A stretch of 64,000 bases of DNA, from NCBI RefSeq assembly GCF_026339735.1, contig NZ_JAPEQG010000001.1, positions 4,588,001 to 4,652,000 of the forward strand, in the 5' to 3' direction. The position numbers and the translations under genes were made by a program. This document shows positions 52,170 through 60,598 of this stretch, piece by piece. The notes beneath the pieces are model-generated. The model searched no databases, was not told the origin of the DNA, and saw nothing but the letters and a program-made list of their open reading frames with translations. Origin of the DNA: Streptomyces sp. NBC_01669 (GTDB lineage Bacteria > Actinomycetota > Actinomycetes > Streptomycetales > Streptomycetaceae). How positions within the stretch are numbered: position 1 is the first letter of the stretch; each line of letters starts with the position of its first letter.

Positions 52170-53021
52170 ATGGCCTCACCGGTGAAGGACGGACTGCCCC
52201 AGGAGCTCCAGGGGTTCAGAGAAGTGCAACGCCTCGCGTACGCCTGCGCGGAGGCGGTCGCCGCACGGCTCGAACCGGGGGTGACGGAGCGCGAGGCGGC
52301 CCGGATGCAGCGGGAGTGGCTGCGCGAGCGAGGGGTCCGTGACTGGTTCCATCTCCCGTTCGCCTGGTTCGGGGACCGCACGGCGTTCGCCGGTTTCAAG
52401 GTGCCGCTGCAGTTCTTCCCGACCAACCGGAAGCTGGAGCCCGGGATGCCGTTCATCCTCGACATGGCTCCGGTGCACAAGGGGTTCACGGCGGACATCG
52501 GATATTCCGGCTGTCTCGGGCTCAACCCGTTGCACGACAAGCTCCTTACCGATCTCGAGGTCCACCGCGCACTCATCCTGGACGAGGTGCGCGAGCGGCG
52601 TTCGCTGCGCGAGATCTATGAGGACGTCGAGCGCCTGATGATCAGGCAGGGGTACGCCAACAGGCACCGCGCCTATCCCTTCGGCGTCATCGCCCACAAG
52701 GTCGACCGCGTCGCTCAGCGCCGCTGGTCACCGCGGCTGTTCGGGTTCGGTACGCAGTCGCTCAAGGGACTCGTCAGCGATGCGGTGCACGGGCACCGGG
52801 ACGGCTGGTCTCCGCTGTGGAGTCCGTACCGCTTCTCCGACCACCCGCCGCAGCCGGGGCTGTGGGCGGTCGAACCCCATCTCGGATTCCGGGGTACGGG
52901 CGCGAAGTTCGAGGAGATCCTGGTCGTCACCGATTCCAAGGACCCCGAGCAGAGCGCCTTCTGGCTGGACGACGATCTGCCGCATGTGCGGCGCTGGGCC
53001 GAGGAGAGGGTGGCGGCGTGA
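52170..53021 (+). CDS. M24-family metallopeptidase
   Basis: A 283-residue pita-bread-fold protein without the N-terminal domain of aminopeptidase P. Candidate metal ligands are Asp in ILDMAPV, Asp in FTADIGYS, His in PFGVIAHK, Glu in WAVEPHLG and Glu in KFEEILVV, so the site looks complete. Substrate unknown; creatinase-like or methionine aminopeptidase-like chemistry is possible. ATG at 52170 follows GGACGGTGGC. Its stop overlaps the hydrolase-SDR gene by 4 nt. Confidence 0.85.
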   Translation: MASPVKDGLPQELQGFREVQRLAYACAEAVAARLEPGVTEREAARMQREWLRERGVRDWFHLPFAWFGDRTAFAGFKVPLQFFPTNRKLEPGMPFILDMAPVHKGFTADIGYSGCLGLNPLHDKLLTDLEVHRALILDEVRERRSLREIYEDVERLMIRQGYANRHRAYPFGVIAHKVDRVAQRRWSPRLFGFGTQSLKGLVSDAVHGHRDGWSPLWSPYRFSDHPPQPGLWAVEPHLGFRGTGAKFEEILVVTDSKDPEQSAFWLDDDLPHVRRWAEERVAA

Positions 53022-54799
53022 GTCTGCAGGATGTTCCGGGGTTTCGCGAACGCCGGGTGCGTACGGGCGGGATCGAACTGTGCGTCGCCGAACTGGGCGA
53101 CGAGACGCGCCCGACGGTCGTGCTGGTGCACGGCTATCCGGACAGCAAGGAAGTCTGGACGCAGGTCGCGGTGCAGTTGGCCGAGCAGTGGCACGTCGTC
53201 CTGTACGACGTACGCGGCCACGGCCGGTCGACGGCTCCGGAGCCGCTGCGCGGCGGGTTCACCCTGGAGAAGCTCACCGACGACTTCCTCGCCGTCGTCG
53301 ATGCGGTGAGCCCGGACCGGCCGGTGCACCTGGTCGGGCACGACTGGGGTTCGGTCCAGTCGTGGGAGTTCGTGACGGTCATGCGCACCGAGGGCCGGAT
53401 CGCCTCCTTCACATCGATGTCGGGTCCCTCCCTGGACCACTTCGGCCACTGGATCAAACAGCGGATGACGCGGCCCACCCCGCGCCGGGTCGGCCAGTTG
53501 CTCGGCCAGGGAGCCAAGTCCTGGTACGTGTACATGCTGCACACGCCGGTGCTGCCGGAGCTCGCCTGGCGCGGTCCGCTCGGCAAGCAGTGGCCGCGGA
53601 TACTCCAGCGGATGGAGAAGGTGCCCGCGGGCGACTACCCGACGCCGTCCCTGCCGAACGACGCCGCGCACGGCGCCTGGCTCTACCGCGACAACGTCCG
53701 CGCCCGGCTGCGCAGACCGCGTGCCGACGCGTACGCGCACGTGCCGGTCCAGCTGATCACGCCGACGGGTGACATCTTCCTTTCGGAGAAGCTGTACGAC
53801 CAACTGGAGGTGTGGGTACCGCACTTGGTACGGCGCTCCCTGCCGGCCAAGCACTGGGTGCCGCGCACCCGCCCGGACCAGCTTGCCTCCTGGATCAGCG
53901 AGTTCGTCGCCGCCAACGAGTCGGCGCTGGAAGACGGACGGCCGGTCCCGGACACCGCACCGACCGGGGCGTACGCCGACCGGTTCGGCGGTCAGCTGGT
54001 CCTGGTGACGGGCGCGGCGGGCGGTATCGGGCGGGCCACCGCGTTCGCGTTCGCGGAGGCGGGCGCCCGGGTGGTGGCCGTGGACCGCGACGCGGAAGGT
54101 GCGGCCAGAACGGCGGAGATGGCCCGCCTGATCGGCTCTCCCGCCGCCTGGGGCGAGGCGGTGGACGTCAGCGACGAGCAGGCGATGGAGAAGCTCGCCG
54201 CGAAAGTCGCCGCCGAGTACGGCATCGTCGACGTCCTGGTCAACAACGCCGGGATCGGGCTGTCCGGCTCCTTCCTGGAGACCACGAGCGAGGACTGGAA
54301 GAACGTCCTGGACGTCAATCTGTGGGGCGTCATCCACGGTTGCCGGATCTTCGGCGGGCAGATGGCCGAGCGTGGCCAGGGCGGCCATATCGTCAACACC
54401 GCCTCCGCCGCCGCGTATCAACCGTCCCGGGCGCTGCCCGCGTACAGCACCTCCAAGGCGGCCGTGCTGATGCTCAGCGAGTGCCTGCGGGCCGAACTGG
54501 CCGAGCGGTCGATCGGGGTCAGCGCCATCTGCCCCGGCATCGTCAACACCAACATCACGGCGACCACGCACTTCGCGGGGGCCGATGCCGATGAGGAGTC
54601 GCGGCTGCGGAAGCGGACCAGCCGGCTGTACGGGCTCCGCAACTATCCGCCGGAGAAGGTCGCCGATGCGATCCTCGAGGCCGTGGCGCACAACCGGGCC
54701 GTGGTGCCGGTGACACCGGAGGCACGGGCCTCCCGCTTCCTGTCCCGGCTCAGTCCCGGCGCGCTGCGCGGGATCGCCCGGCTGAAGCCGCCGCTGTGA
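53018..54799 (+). CDS. Epoxide hydrolase-like / SDR oxidoreductase fusion (EphD-like)
   Basis: A 593-residue fusion of two enzymes. The N-terminal alpha/beta hydrolase (1-310) has the oxyanion motif HGYP and GHDWGS with nucleophile Asp109, which marks epoxide hydrolases rather than esterases. The C-terminal short-chain dehydrogenase (about 325-593) has TGAAGGIG, NNAG and the YSTSK catalytic Tyr-Lys. The arrangement and length match mycobacterial EphD, which acts on lipid epoxides; Streptomyces lacks mycolates, so the substrate here is unknown. It is coupled by 4-nt overlaps to the peptidase upstream and the MerR gene downstream. Confidence 0.9.
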   Translation: MSLQDVPGFRERRVRTGGIELCVAELGDETRPTVVLVHGYPDSKEVWTQVAVQLAEQWHVVLYDVRGHGRSTAPEPLRGGFTLEKLTDDFLAVVDAVSPDRPVHLVGHDWGSVQSWEFVTVMRTEGRIASFTSMSGPSLDHFGHWIKQRMTRPTPRRVGQLLGQGAKSWYVYMLHTPVLPELAWRGPLGKQWPRILQRMEKVPAGDYPTPSLPNDAAHGAWLYRDNVRARLRRPRADAYAHVPVQLITPTGDIFLSEKLYDQLEVWVPHLVRRSLPAKHWVPRTRPDQLASWISEFVAANESALEDGRPVPDTAPTGAYADRFGGQLVLVTGAAGGIGRATAFAFAEAGARVVAVDRDAEGAARTAEMARLIGSPAAWGEAVDVSDEQAMEKLAAKVAAEYGIVDVLVNNAGIGLSGSFLETTSEDWKNVLDVNLWGVIHGCRIFGGQMAERGQGGHIVNTASAAAYQPSRALPAYSTSKAAVLMLSECLRAELAERSIGVSAICPGIVNTNITATTHFAGADADEESRLRKRTSRLYGLRNYPPEKVADAILEAVAHNRAVVPVTPEARASRFLSRLSPGALRGIARLKPPL

Positions 54800-55770
54800 G
54801 CGGGGTCGGGCCGTCCGCGGTAACGACGCGTTCCGCTGCCGAGTACCGGATCGAGGACCTGGCGCATGCGAGCGGTGCCACGGTCCGCACGATCCGGGCC
54901 TATCAGGACCGGGGTCTGCTGCCGACGCCGGAGCGGCGCGGCCGGGCCAATGTGTACCGGGACACACATCTCGCCCGGCTCCGGCAGATCGCCGACCTGC
55001 TGGACCGCGGTTACACGCTGGCCAGTATCAAGGAACTGCTGGAGGCGTGGGACGCGGGACGCGGGCTGGGCGGAGTGCTCGGGCTCGTCGCCGAGGTGCA
55101 CGGCCCGTGGACGGACGAGCAGGCCGACCGGATCACCCGGGACGAGCTGCATGCGAAGTTCGGCGGCGTGCAGGACGACCAGGCGGTGGCCGAGGCGGTC
55201 GAGCTCGGCGTACTGGAGCGCATCCCGGGCCGGGACGACGAGTTTCTGGTCCCGAGCCCACAAGAGCTCTCGGTAGCATTCGAGTTGCATGCCGCAGGGG
55301 TACCGCTCACCGCAATCTCCGGCCATCTGCGGGAACTTCGCGGTCAGGTCGAGCACATCGCCTCCCGCTTCCTGGAGTTCACCACCGAGCATGTGTTCGC
55401 TCGCTACCTCGGTCATCGTCCACCGACGGACGCGGACGCGGCCGAGGCCGCCTCGCTGGTCCGTCGGCTCCGCCCGCTCGCCCAGCAGACAGTGGACGCG
55501 GAACTGGCCCGGGCCATGCGGACGTTCGCCACACGTCATCTGCAGCACCATCTCGGCGCGGACACACCGCTCATCCCGGGACCCTCGACGAGCGAGCCGC
55601 GTTCCGTGCCACTGCCGCCGGAAACAATGCAGGCCGTACAGCGTCTGGTTGGTCCGCAGAACGTCGCCGCCTTTGTCGCCGCCGCCACTGAACGTGAGGT
55701 ACACGCAAGAACATTGGACGCACTTGCCACATCACACCATGAATCAAGGCGAATTGGCCAAAACGGTTGA
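54796..55770 (+). CDS. MerR-family transcriptional regulator
   Basis: A 324-residue regulator. The N-terminal winged-helix domain (about 15-85) has IEDLAHASGATVRTIRAYQDRGLLP and YRDTHLARLRQIADLLDRGYTLASIKELL, the MerR recognition helix and wing. The C-terminal 230 residues are helical without the Cys of metal-sensing members, so an organic ligand or protein partner is likely. Its GTG overlaps the EphD-like stop by 4 nt, so it probably controls that operon, although the operator is not evident. Confidence 0.9.
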   Translation: MSGVGPSAVTTRSAAEYRIEDLAHASGATVRTIRAYQDRGLLPTPERRGRANVYRDTHLARLRQIADLLDRGYTLASIKELLEAWDAGRGLGGVLGLVAEVHGPWTDEQADRITRDELHAKFGGVQDDQAVAEAVELGVLERIPGRDDEFLVPSPQELSVAFELHAAGVPLTAISGHLRELRGQVEHIASRFLEFTTEHVFARYLGHRPPTDADAAEAASLVRRLRPLAQQTVDAELARAMRTFATRHLQHHLGADTPLIPGPSTSEPRSVPLPPETMQAVQRLVGPQNVAAFVAAATEREVHARTLDALATSHHESRRIGQNG

Positions 55771-55782
55771 TTGCGGCGCCAC

Positions 55783-55849
55783 TTGTCCACAGAATCGCCA
55801 ATTCGCCTGTGGATAACCACAGTTGCTTGTGGATCAAACCTGTGGACGA
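55783..55849. other. Compact DnaA-box cluster
   Basis: Four DnaA boxes lie in 67 bp: TTGTCCACA at 55783-55791 (+), TGTGGATAA at 55808-55816 (-), TGTGGATCA at 55828-55836 (-, one mismatch) and TGTGGACGA at 55841-55849 (-, one mismatch). Starts are spaced 25, 20 and 13 bp. The cluster lies between the MerR stop and the kptA start. Confidence 0.75.
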
Positions 55850-55917
55850 AAATCGTTGGTGCGAATCGTGAGCAAATTCCGGTGCGCCGACGAGATCGCC
55901 ACAGGCACTCTGTCCGG

Positions 55918-56460
55918 ATGGATGAGAGACGTACCGTCAAGGTGTCCAAGTACCTCGCAAAGCATCTGCGGCACCAGCCCGAGCGGATCGGGATCCGTCT
56001 CGACCCGAACGGCTGGGTGACGATCGACGAGCTCCTCCGGGCGGCGGCCAGGCACGGCTTCCCCATCACCCGTGCCGAGCTCGACCATGTCGTGGCCGCC
56101 AATGACAAACAGCGCTACGCGATCGAAGGCGACCGCATTCGGGCGAGCCAGGGCCACACCGTCCCGGTGGACCTCGGTCTGCCTCCGTCCGAGCCGCCCG
56201 CGTACCTCTACCACGGCACCGTGGGCCGCGCCCTCGACGCGATCCGCACCGAGGGGCTCCGCCCCATGAATCGGCTCCACGTCCACCTCTCGGCCGACCG
56301 TGAGACGGCTACCCGCGTCGGCGCCCGACGCGGCAGGCCCGTGATCCTCTCGGTGGACGCGGGCGCGATGCACCGCGCCGGCCACCTCTTCTACGTCAGC
56401 GCGAACGGGGTCTGGCTCACCGACTCCGTGCCACCGGAGTTCCTCCGCTTTCCCGGCTGA
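55918..56460 (+). CDS. kptA: RNA 2'-phosphotransferase (Tpt1/KptA family)
   Basis: A 180-residue enzyme that moves a 2'-phosphate from RNA to NAD, giving ADP-ribose 1''-2''-cyclic phosphate. The N-terminal half has VSKYLAKHLRHQPERIGI and GWVTIDELL, then RYAIEGDRIRASQGHT; the ART-like C-terminal half has YHGT, HVHLSAD and VILSVDAGAM. The conserved Arg-His-Arg-Arg set of the family appears present. Bacteria lack the tRNA-splicing substrate known in yeast, so its role is unclear. ATG at 55918; the longer frame upstream would run through the DnaA boxes. Confidence 0.92.
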   Translation: MDERRTVKVSKYLAKHLRHQPERIGIRLDPNGWVTIDELLRAAARHGFPITRAELDHVVAANDKQRYAIEGDRIRASQGHTVPVDLGLPPSEPPAYLYHGTVGRALDAIRTEGLRPMNRLHVHLSADRETATRVGARRGRPVILSVDAGAMHRAGHLFYVSANGVWLTDSVPPEFLRFPG

Positions 56461-56573
56461 ACCCGACCCACCCGCCTCCCCGGCCGTCGTCTGCCCGTCC
56501 CGCCTGCCCTCCCGGCGGTCCCGGATCCGCGTCGGCTCCCCGTCCCGACCGCACAAGGCCTTCGTCGAACTGA

Positions 56574-56829
56574 TTGCCCCCGGCCATCACGGTTCAGGTG
56601 TTCCCGGACGACGACGCGAAGATCACCGTCGAGGACATCGAGTTCCCCGACATTCGGCGCGACTGCGTACCCGGCCTCCTGCAGGCGGTCCACACCGGCA
56701 TGGCCCATGTGAAGGGCACGATCTTCCCGCCCGGCTGGTGGCGGATCGTGCCGCCCGGGCGACGAGACGTACAAGGAGCTCGTCCCGCGCTGCACACGGT
56801 CGCCGCGGCTCGGCCGCAGCGTCTGCTGA
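56574..56829 (+). pseudogene. Frameshifted remnant of a small conserved-looking gene
   Basis: A frame without ATG reads ITVQVFPDDDAKITVEDIEF, then a stretch ending TIFPPGWWRIVPPG near 56758. One extra G in CCGCCCGGGCGACGAG appears to break it; removing it gives DETYKELVPRCT and a stop at 56827-56829. Codon use before and after the break is protein-like. No start codon or ribosome-binding site is seen, so the 5' end may also be lost. The rest of the 411-bp spacer (56461-56871) shows nothing else. Confidence 0.4.
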
Positions 56830-56858
56830 CGCGTCTCTGCTCCGCAGCCCTCCCGCCG

Positions 56859-56864
56859 TATGGT
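56859..56864 (+). promoter_or_regulatory. -10 element of a probable leaderless promoter (F420-type oxidoreductase)
   Basis: TATGGT ends 7 nt before the ATG at 56872. No ribosome-binding site precedes any of the nearby ATGs. Confidence 0.4.
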
Positions 56865-56871
56865 CGTATGT

Positions 56872-57768
56872 ATGCGTCTGAGCACTGTAATTCTGCCGAT
56901 TCACCGCTGGAGCGAGGGCCGGAAGGTCTGGCAGCGAGCCGAGGAACTGGGATTCCACGCCGCGTACACGTATGACCATCTGGCCTGGCGGAGCTTCCGC
57001 GACGGACCGTGGTTCGGCGCGGTGCCGACCCTGACCGCCGCGGCGGCCGCCACCGAGCGGCTGCGCCTGGGCACCCTCGTCACCTCCCCCAACTTCCGGC
57101 ACCCGGTCACCCTGGCCAAGGACCTCATCACGCTGGACGACGTCTCCGACGGACGGATCACCCTCGGTATTGGCGCGGGCGGCAACGGTTTCGATGCCAC
57201 CACGCTGCGCAGGAGCGACGAGGAACCATGGACGCCGCGCGAGCGGGCCGACCACTTCGCCGAGTTCGTACCGCTCCTCGACCAGCTGCTGCGGGAGCCG
57301 TCCGTCACCTATGAGGGCGATTTGTACGCGGCGAACGAGGCCCGGAACGTACCCGGCTGTGTGCAGCTGCCCCGGCTGCCGTTCGCGGTGGCCGCGACCG
57401 GTCCGCGCGGGCTGAAGCTCGCCGCGCAGTACGGTCAGGCCTGGGTCACCACCGGCGACCCCAAGCTGTTCGAGACGGGTACCCCGGAGCAGTCCGTGGC
57501 AGCCATTCGCGGGCAGGTCAGCAAGCTCGGCACGGCCTGCGAGGCCATCGGCCGGGATGTCGCCGAGCTGGACAAGATCCTGCTCACCGGCTTCACCCCG
57601 GACCGCCCTCTGGAGTCCTTCGACGCGTTCGTGGACTTCGCGGGCACCCATTTCGAGCTGGGCTTCACGGAGATCGTCATCCACTGGCCGATCGCGGACT
57701 CCGACTTCGCGGCGGACGAGAAGGTCTTCGAACGGATCGCCACCGAAGGGCTGGCCCAGCTCGGCTGA
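56872..57768 (+). CDS. LLM-class (probably F420-dependent) oxidoreductase
   Basis: A 298-residue TIM-barrel protein of the luciferase-like monooxygenase family. Motifs include WQRAEELGFHAAYTYDHLAWR, RLRLGTLVTSPNFRHPVTLAKDL, RITLGIGAGGNGFDATTL and AATGPRGLKLAAQYGQAW. Actinobacterial members of this shape use coenzyme F420 rather than FMN; the electron acceptor is unknown. ATG at 56872 is preferred over 56860 because of the -10 spacing and the common MRLSTVI start. Monocistronic. Confidence 0.88.
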   Translation: MRLSTVILPIHRWSEGRKVWQRAEELGFHAAYTYDHLAWRSFRDGPWFGAVPTLTAAAAATERLRLGTLVTSPNFRHPVTLAKDLITLDDVSDGRITLGIGAGGNGFDATTLRRSDEEPWTPRERADHFAEFVPLLDQLLREPSVTYEGDLYAANEARNVPGCVQLPRLPFAVAATGPRGLKLAAQYGQAWVTTGDPKLFETGTPEQSVAAIRGQVSKLGTACEAIGRDVAELDKILLTGFTPDRPLESFDAFVDFAGTHFELGFTEIVIHWPIADSDFAADEKVFERIATEGLAQLG

Positions 57769-57899
57769 CCCGCACCACCGGTCGCCCCTCTCACCACCCC
57801 TGGCATATGCATCAGACATGTTCTCCTGGTCAGGGGCGCACATCCTCATATGCGCGCCCCTCCGCACACCCGTGCACCCCCGTACGGGAGAATGACCGG

Positions 57900-58766
57900 G
57901 TGACCTCAGCTATCGACTCGCCTCTGCCTGCCGCTCCCCGGCTGATCGCCACCGACCTGGACGGCACCCTGCTGCGCGACGACAAAACCGTCTCGGACCG
58001 CACGGTCGCGGCGCTGGCCGCGGCCGAGGAGGCCGGGATCGAGGTCTTCTTCGTCACCGGCCGCCCGGCCCGCTGGATGGACGTCGTCAGCGACCACGTC
58101 CACGGCCACGGCCTGGCGATCTGCGCGAATGGCGCCGCGATCGCCGACCTGCACGCGGGCGGCAGGCTGCTCAAGGTCCGCCCGCTGGAACGCGCCGCCG
58201 CCCTCGAAGTCGTCCACGCCCTGCGCGCGGCCGCTCCGGGCACCTCGTTCGCTGTCGAGCTGGCCACCGGCATCCACTACGAACCGGCCTACCCGCCATT
58301 CCATCTCGACCCGGGCGCCACCGTCGCCACTGCCGAGAAGCTCCTCCACGAAGAGACGCCGGGCGCCGGAGCCCCTGTACTGAAGCTCCTCGCACACCAC
58401 GCCGAGCTGGCCCCGGACGACTTCCTCGCCATCGCGCACACGGCAGCCGGTGACCGGGCGTCCCTCACCCGCTCCAGCCCGACAGCTCTGCTGGAGGTCA
58501 GCGGTCTCGGCGTCTCCAAGGCCAGCACCCTCGCGCTGTGCTGCGCCGAGCGCGGCATCTCGCCCGCCGAGGTCGTCGCCTTCGGGGACATGCCGAACGA
58601 CGTGGAGATGCTGAGCTGGGCGGGCACCTCGTACGCGATGGGCAACGCCCACCCGGCCGCGGTGGCCGCCGCCTCCGGGCGGACCGTCACCAACGAGGAG
58701 GACGGCGTCGCGATCGTCATCGAGCGGCTCGTGGCCGAGCGCCGGAAGTACCGCAGCCAGAGCTGA
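57900..58766 (+). CDS. HAD-superfamily phosphatase (Cof-type)
   Basis: A 288-residue IIB HAD hydrolase. IATDLDGTLLRDDKTVSDRT is motif I, FVTGRPARWM motif II, Lys in GLGVSKASTL motif III, and AFGDMPNDVEML motif IV. Closely similar in layout to the HAD gene behind serS (46651-47448), so the two are paralogues. GTG at 57900 is preceded by GGGAGAATGACC. Converges on the GAF kinase gene. Substrate unknown. Confidence 0.9.
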   Translation: MTSAIDSPLPAAPRLIATDLDGTLLRDDKTVSDRTVAALAAAEEAGIEVFFVTGRPARWMDVVSDHVHGHGLAICANGAAIADLHAGGRLLKVRPLERAAALEVVHALRAAAPGTSFAVELATGIHYEPAYPPFHLDPGATVATAEKLLHEETPGAGAPVLKLLAHHAELAPDDFLAIAHTAAGDRASLTRSSPTALLEVSGLGVSKASTLALCCAERGISPAEVVAFGDMPNDVEMLSWAGTSYAMGNAHPAAVAAASGRTVTNEEDGVAIVIERLVAERRKYRSQS

Positions 58767-58796
58767 AGGGCCCAGGCCCGAACGCCGACGAAGACC

Positions 58797-60503
58797 TCAG
58801 AGCGGTGCCTCCCACACCACGGTCGTGCCGCACCCGTCCTCGCCGAGGCCCGGCCCGAACCAGCTCGACCCGCCCAGCGACTCCGCCCTGCGCGCCAGGT
58901 TCCGCAGCCCGCTGCGCCGCCCGCCCTCCGGAATGCCCACCCCGTCGTCGGCGACCGACAGCCGCACCGCGTCGCGTCCGTCGGGCAGTGTGACGGTCAC
59001 GTCGACGACCACGTCGATCAAGGACGCCCCGGCATGCCGGAAGGCGTTGGAGAGCGCCTCCCGCAGCGCCGCGATCAGGTTCTTTCCGGCCAGCTCGCCG
59101 ACCAGCGAGTCGACCGGGCCGAGGAAGCGGTGCGACGGCTTGAAGCCCAGCGGGACGGCCGCCATGTTGATCTCGCGCAGGACGCGGGTCCGTAGCCCGG
59201 ACGGCGCCTCAACCGGTTCCTGTTGCAACGCGAAGATCGCGGTGCGGATCTCCTGGATCGTCACGTCCAGTTCGTCCACGGCCCGCCCCACTCCGGTCTG
59301 CACCTCGGGTACGACCGACCCGCGCTGGGCGCTCTCCAGCATCATCCCGGTGGCGAACAGCCGCTGGATGACCAGGTCGTGCAGGTCGCGGGCGATTCGG
59401 TCGCGGTCCTCGTAGACCGCGAGCCGCTCCCGGTCCCGCTGTGCCTCGGCCATCATCAGCGCGAGTGCGGCCTGCGAGGCGAACTGTGTGGCCAGCGTCC
59501 GCTCGGTCTCGGAGAAGGGCCGGTCGCCCCGGGCGCGCGGGGTGGCGAGCGCGCCGAGCACCCGCCCACCGCTGTGCAGCGGCAGCAGCATGCTGGGGCC
59601 GAACTGGTGGGCCAGCCTGCTGATCATGCGGGAGTCGGTGGCCGAGTCGTCCATGAAGACCGCCTCGCCGGCCAGCAGCTTCGCCACCACCGGGCTCTCC
59701 GGACCGATGATCATCCCGAGCGAGGCGGACGGGCTGTCGGCGGAGACGGCGACGATCTCCAGACCGCCCTCCTCGGTCGGCAGAAGCACGATCCCGGCAG
59801 CGGAGGCGGCGAGATGGCGGGCCTGTTCGGCGACGACGGCAAGCGCGTCGTCCGCGTCCCCGCCGGAGAGCAGCGCGGTGGTCACGGCCACCGATCCGTC
59901 GATCCACCGCTCGCGCTGGCGCGCCGCCTCGTAGAGCCGGGCGTTGCCGATGGCGATCCCCGCTTCCGTGGCGAGCACCCGCACCATGTGCAGGTCGTAG
60001 TCGTTGAACTCGCCCCCGCCCTCCTTCTCGGCCAGATAGAGATTGCCGAAGATTTCTCCCTGTACGCGGATGGGGACCCCGAGAAAGGTCCGCATCGGTG
60101 GATGGCCGGCGGGGAAACCGGCGAACCTCGGATCGGCTGTCAGATCTGCGAGCCGCACCGGTGCCGGGTCGTGAATGAGTGCGCCGAGCAGTCCCCTCTG
60201 ACCGTCGGGCCGGTGCCCGATCTCGGCTTCCACCGCCTCCGACACCCCGTACGTGAGGAAGTCGGAGAGTCCCTTGCCCTTGGTGTCGACGACGCCGATG
60301 GCGGCGTAGCGGGCATGGGCGAGTTCGGCAGCGGTCTCGCAGATCCGGTCGAGGGTGGAGTGCAGTTCGAGTCCGGTGCCGACGGAGCGCATGGCTTCCA
60401 GCAGCTGCGGGACGCGGGCGGTGAGCTCGGTGGACAGACCCTGCAGGCTGCGGGTCGCCTGCGTCGCGGCTTCGAGTGAGTCCTTCGGGTCCGGCTCTGG
60501 CAT
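58797..60503 (-). CDS. Two-GAF sensor histidine kinase (NarL/DevS type)
   Basis: A 568-residue soluble kinase. Two GAF domains (about 35-190 and 205-350) precede a HisKA_3 domain with ARDLHDLVIQRLF (His375) and a HATPase ending GVGIPEGGRRSGLRNLARRAE. Architecture and the GHPPMRTFLGVPIRV segment match DosS/DevS redox and gas sensors. Whether GAF-A binds heme cannot be decided; His134 is a candidate to examine. It has no adjacent response regulator. It lies about 95 nt downstream of cydCD on the same strand but has its own leaderless-type promoter. Confidence 0.88.
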   Translation of the reverse strand: MPEPDPKDSLEAATQATRSLQGLSTELTARVPQLLEAMRSVGTGLELHSTLDRICETAAELAHARYAAIGVVDTKGKGLSDFLTYGVSEAVEAEIGHRPDGQRGLLGALIHDPAPVRLADLTADPRFAGFPAGHPPMRTFLGVPIRVQGEIFGNLYLAEKEGGGEFNDYDLHMVRVLATEAGIAIGNARLYEAARQRERWIDGSVAVTTALLSGGDADDALAVVAEQARHLAASAAGIVLLPTEEGGLEIVAVSADSPSASLGMIIGPESPVVAKLLAGEAVFMDDSATDSRMISRLAHQFGPSMLLPLHSGGRVLGALATPRARGDRPFSETERTLATQFASQAALALMMAEAQRDRERLAVYEDRDRIARDLHDLVIQRLFATGMMLESAQRGSVVPEVQTGVGRAVDELDVTIQEIRTAIFALQQEPVEAPSGLRTRVLREINMAAVPLGFKPSHRFLGPVDSLVGELAGKNLIAALREALSNAFRHAGASLIDVVVDVTVTLPDGRDAVRLSVADDGVGIPEGGRRSGLRNLARRAESLGGSSWFGPGLGEDGCGTTVVWEAPL

Positions 60504-60509
60504 ACCCAG

Positions 60510-60515
60510 AGCCTA
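60510..60515 (-). promoter_or_regulatory. -10 element of a probable leaderless promoter (GAF kinase)
   Basis: TAGGCT on the minus strand ends 6 nt before the ATG at 60503, in the 95-bp spacer after cydCD. No ribosome-binding site is present. Confidence 0.45.
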
Positions 60516-60598
60516 GTTAGTCCCATTTGGGGAGGAAAGTCGGCCGATGGCCCGGCAAACCGCTCCGACCCCTGCCCGACGGGCCCGCCCGGGTGCTC

